Shown here one piece after another: positions 13,300-13,323 of a stretch of 13,323 bases of DNA. The translations under genes were made by a program, and so were the position numbers. Each line of letters opens with the position of its first letter. The stretch's first letter is position 1. Source of the stretch: Candidatus Iainarchaeum sp. GTDB lineage: Archaea; Iainarchaeota; Iainarchaeia; Iainarchaeales; JAAZKV01. The notes beneath the pieces are model-generated. The model was given only the letters and a program-made list of their open reading frames with translations, did not search any database and was not told where the DNA came from. The stretch covers positions 1 through 13,323 of the forward strand of contig JAQUZG010000018.1 in NCBI GenBank assembly GCA_028691435.1, read 5' to 3'.

Positions 13300-13323
13300 T
13301 TAATCTAAATTTACTTTACAAGC
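13300..13323 (-). CDS. probable C-terminal end of porG (partial, cut by window edge)
   Basis: The minus strand enters the window with seven open codons (ACKVNLD) and then TAA, ending 17 nt before porD; the other two frames stop sooner. The usual archaeal order porG-porD-porA-porB makes this most likely the end of the gamma subunit. Seven codons cannot identify a protein, so the call rests on context. Confidence 0.35.
   Translation of the reverse strand, partial: ACKVNLD

Noticed and set aside
1..13323. Searched by eye for tRNA, CRISPR repeats, insertion sequences, toxin-antitoxin pairs and attachment sites.
   Set aside because: None seen: no G/C-rich cloverleaf candidates, no regularly spaced repeats, no transposase motifs. 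The only tandem half-sites are those at 4509-4567.

Overview
The window is 13.3 kb of very AT-rich DNA, with intergenic stretches almost pure A/T, from an archaeon. Archaeal evidence: a DtdA/GEK1-type D-aminoacyl-tRNA deacylase, a four-subunit-type pyruvate:ferredoxin oxidoreductase (porD-porA-porB, with a likely porG stop at the edge), a fused ADP-forming acetate-CoA ligase, GGTGA-type ribosome binding sites, and TATA boxes about 25 bases upstream of apparently leaderless ATGs. Low GC, small compact genes and a fermentative PFOR plus ACD pathway suggest a DPANN-like lineage (Woesearchaeota or Pacearchaeota-like). That placement is inference; no rRNA is present to settle it.

Layout. (1) 144-4466, minus strand: a chaperone operon grpE - dnaK - two unknown small genes - dnaJ, ending in oligo-T tracts. 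A 9-bp hairpin lies just after dnaK. (2) 4467-4581: a divergent promoter region with two tandem inverted repeats built from TTTAAACAA/TTGTTTAAA half-sites. (3) 4582-5286, plus strand: a winged-helix regulator, then a 47-residue zinc-finger microprotein. (4) 5379-9055, minus strand: a SET-domain methyltransferase, the ADP-forming acetate-CoA ligase, and a PHP-domain lipoprotein closely coupled to the ligase. (5) 9228-9392 minus and 9494-10291 plus: a small unknown protein divergent from dtdA. (6) 10275-13282, minus strand: porD-porA-porB followed by a histidine-phosphatase-fold protein that has lost both catalytic histidines.

How the genes fit together. PorDAB with PorG would turn pyruvate into acetyl-CoA and reduced ferredoxin; the ligase would turn acetyl-CoA into acetate with ATP formation. 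This is a standard archaeal fermentation route. GrpE, DnaK and DnaJ form a complete Hsp70 machine. The divergent winged-helix gene, with one inverted repeat lying over its own TATA box, is a good candidate for the local chaperone regulator. Genes at the head of a transcript appear mostly leaderless with a TATA box 20-30 bases upstream, while internal genes carry GGTGA-like sites. I used this to move several starts to ATGs downstream of the longest possible reading frame.

I found no tRNA, rRNA, CRISPR array or insertion sequence. The points most worth a second look are the operator array at 4512-4567, the uncharacterised small genes and hairpin inside the Hsp70 operon, and the catalytically dead phosphatase-like protein behind the por genes.
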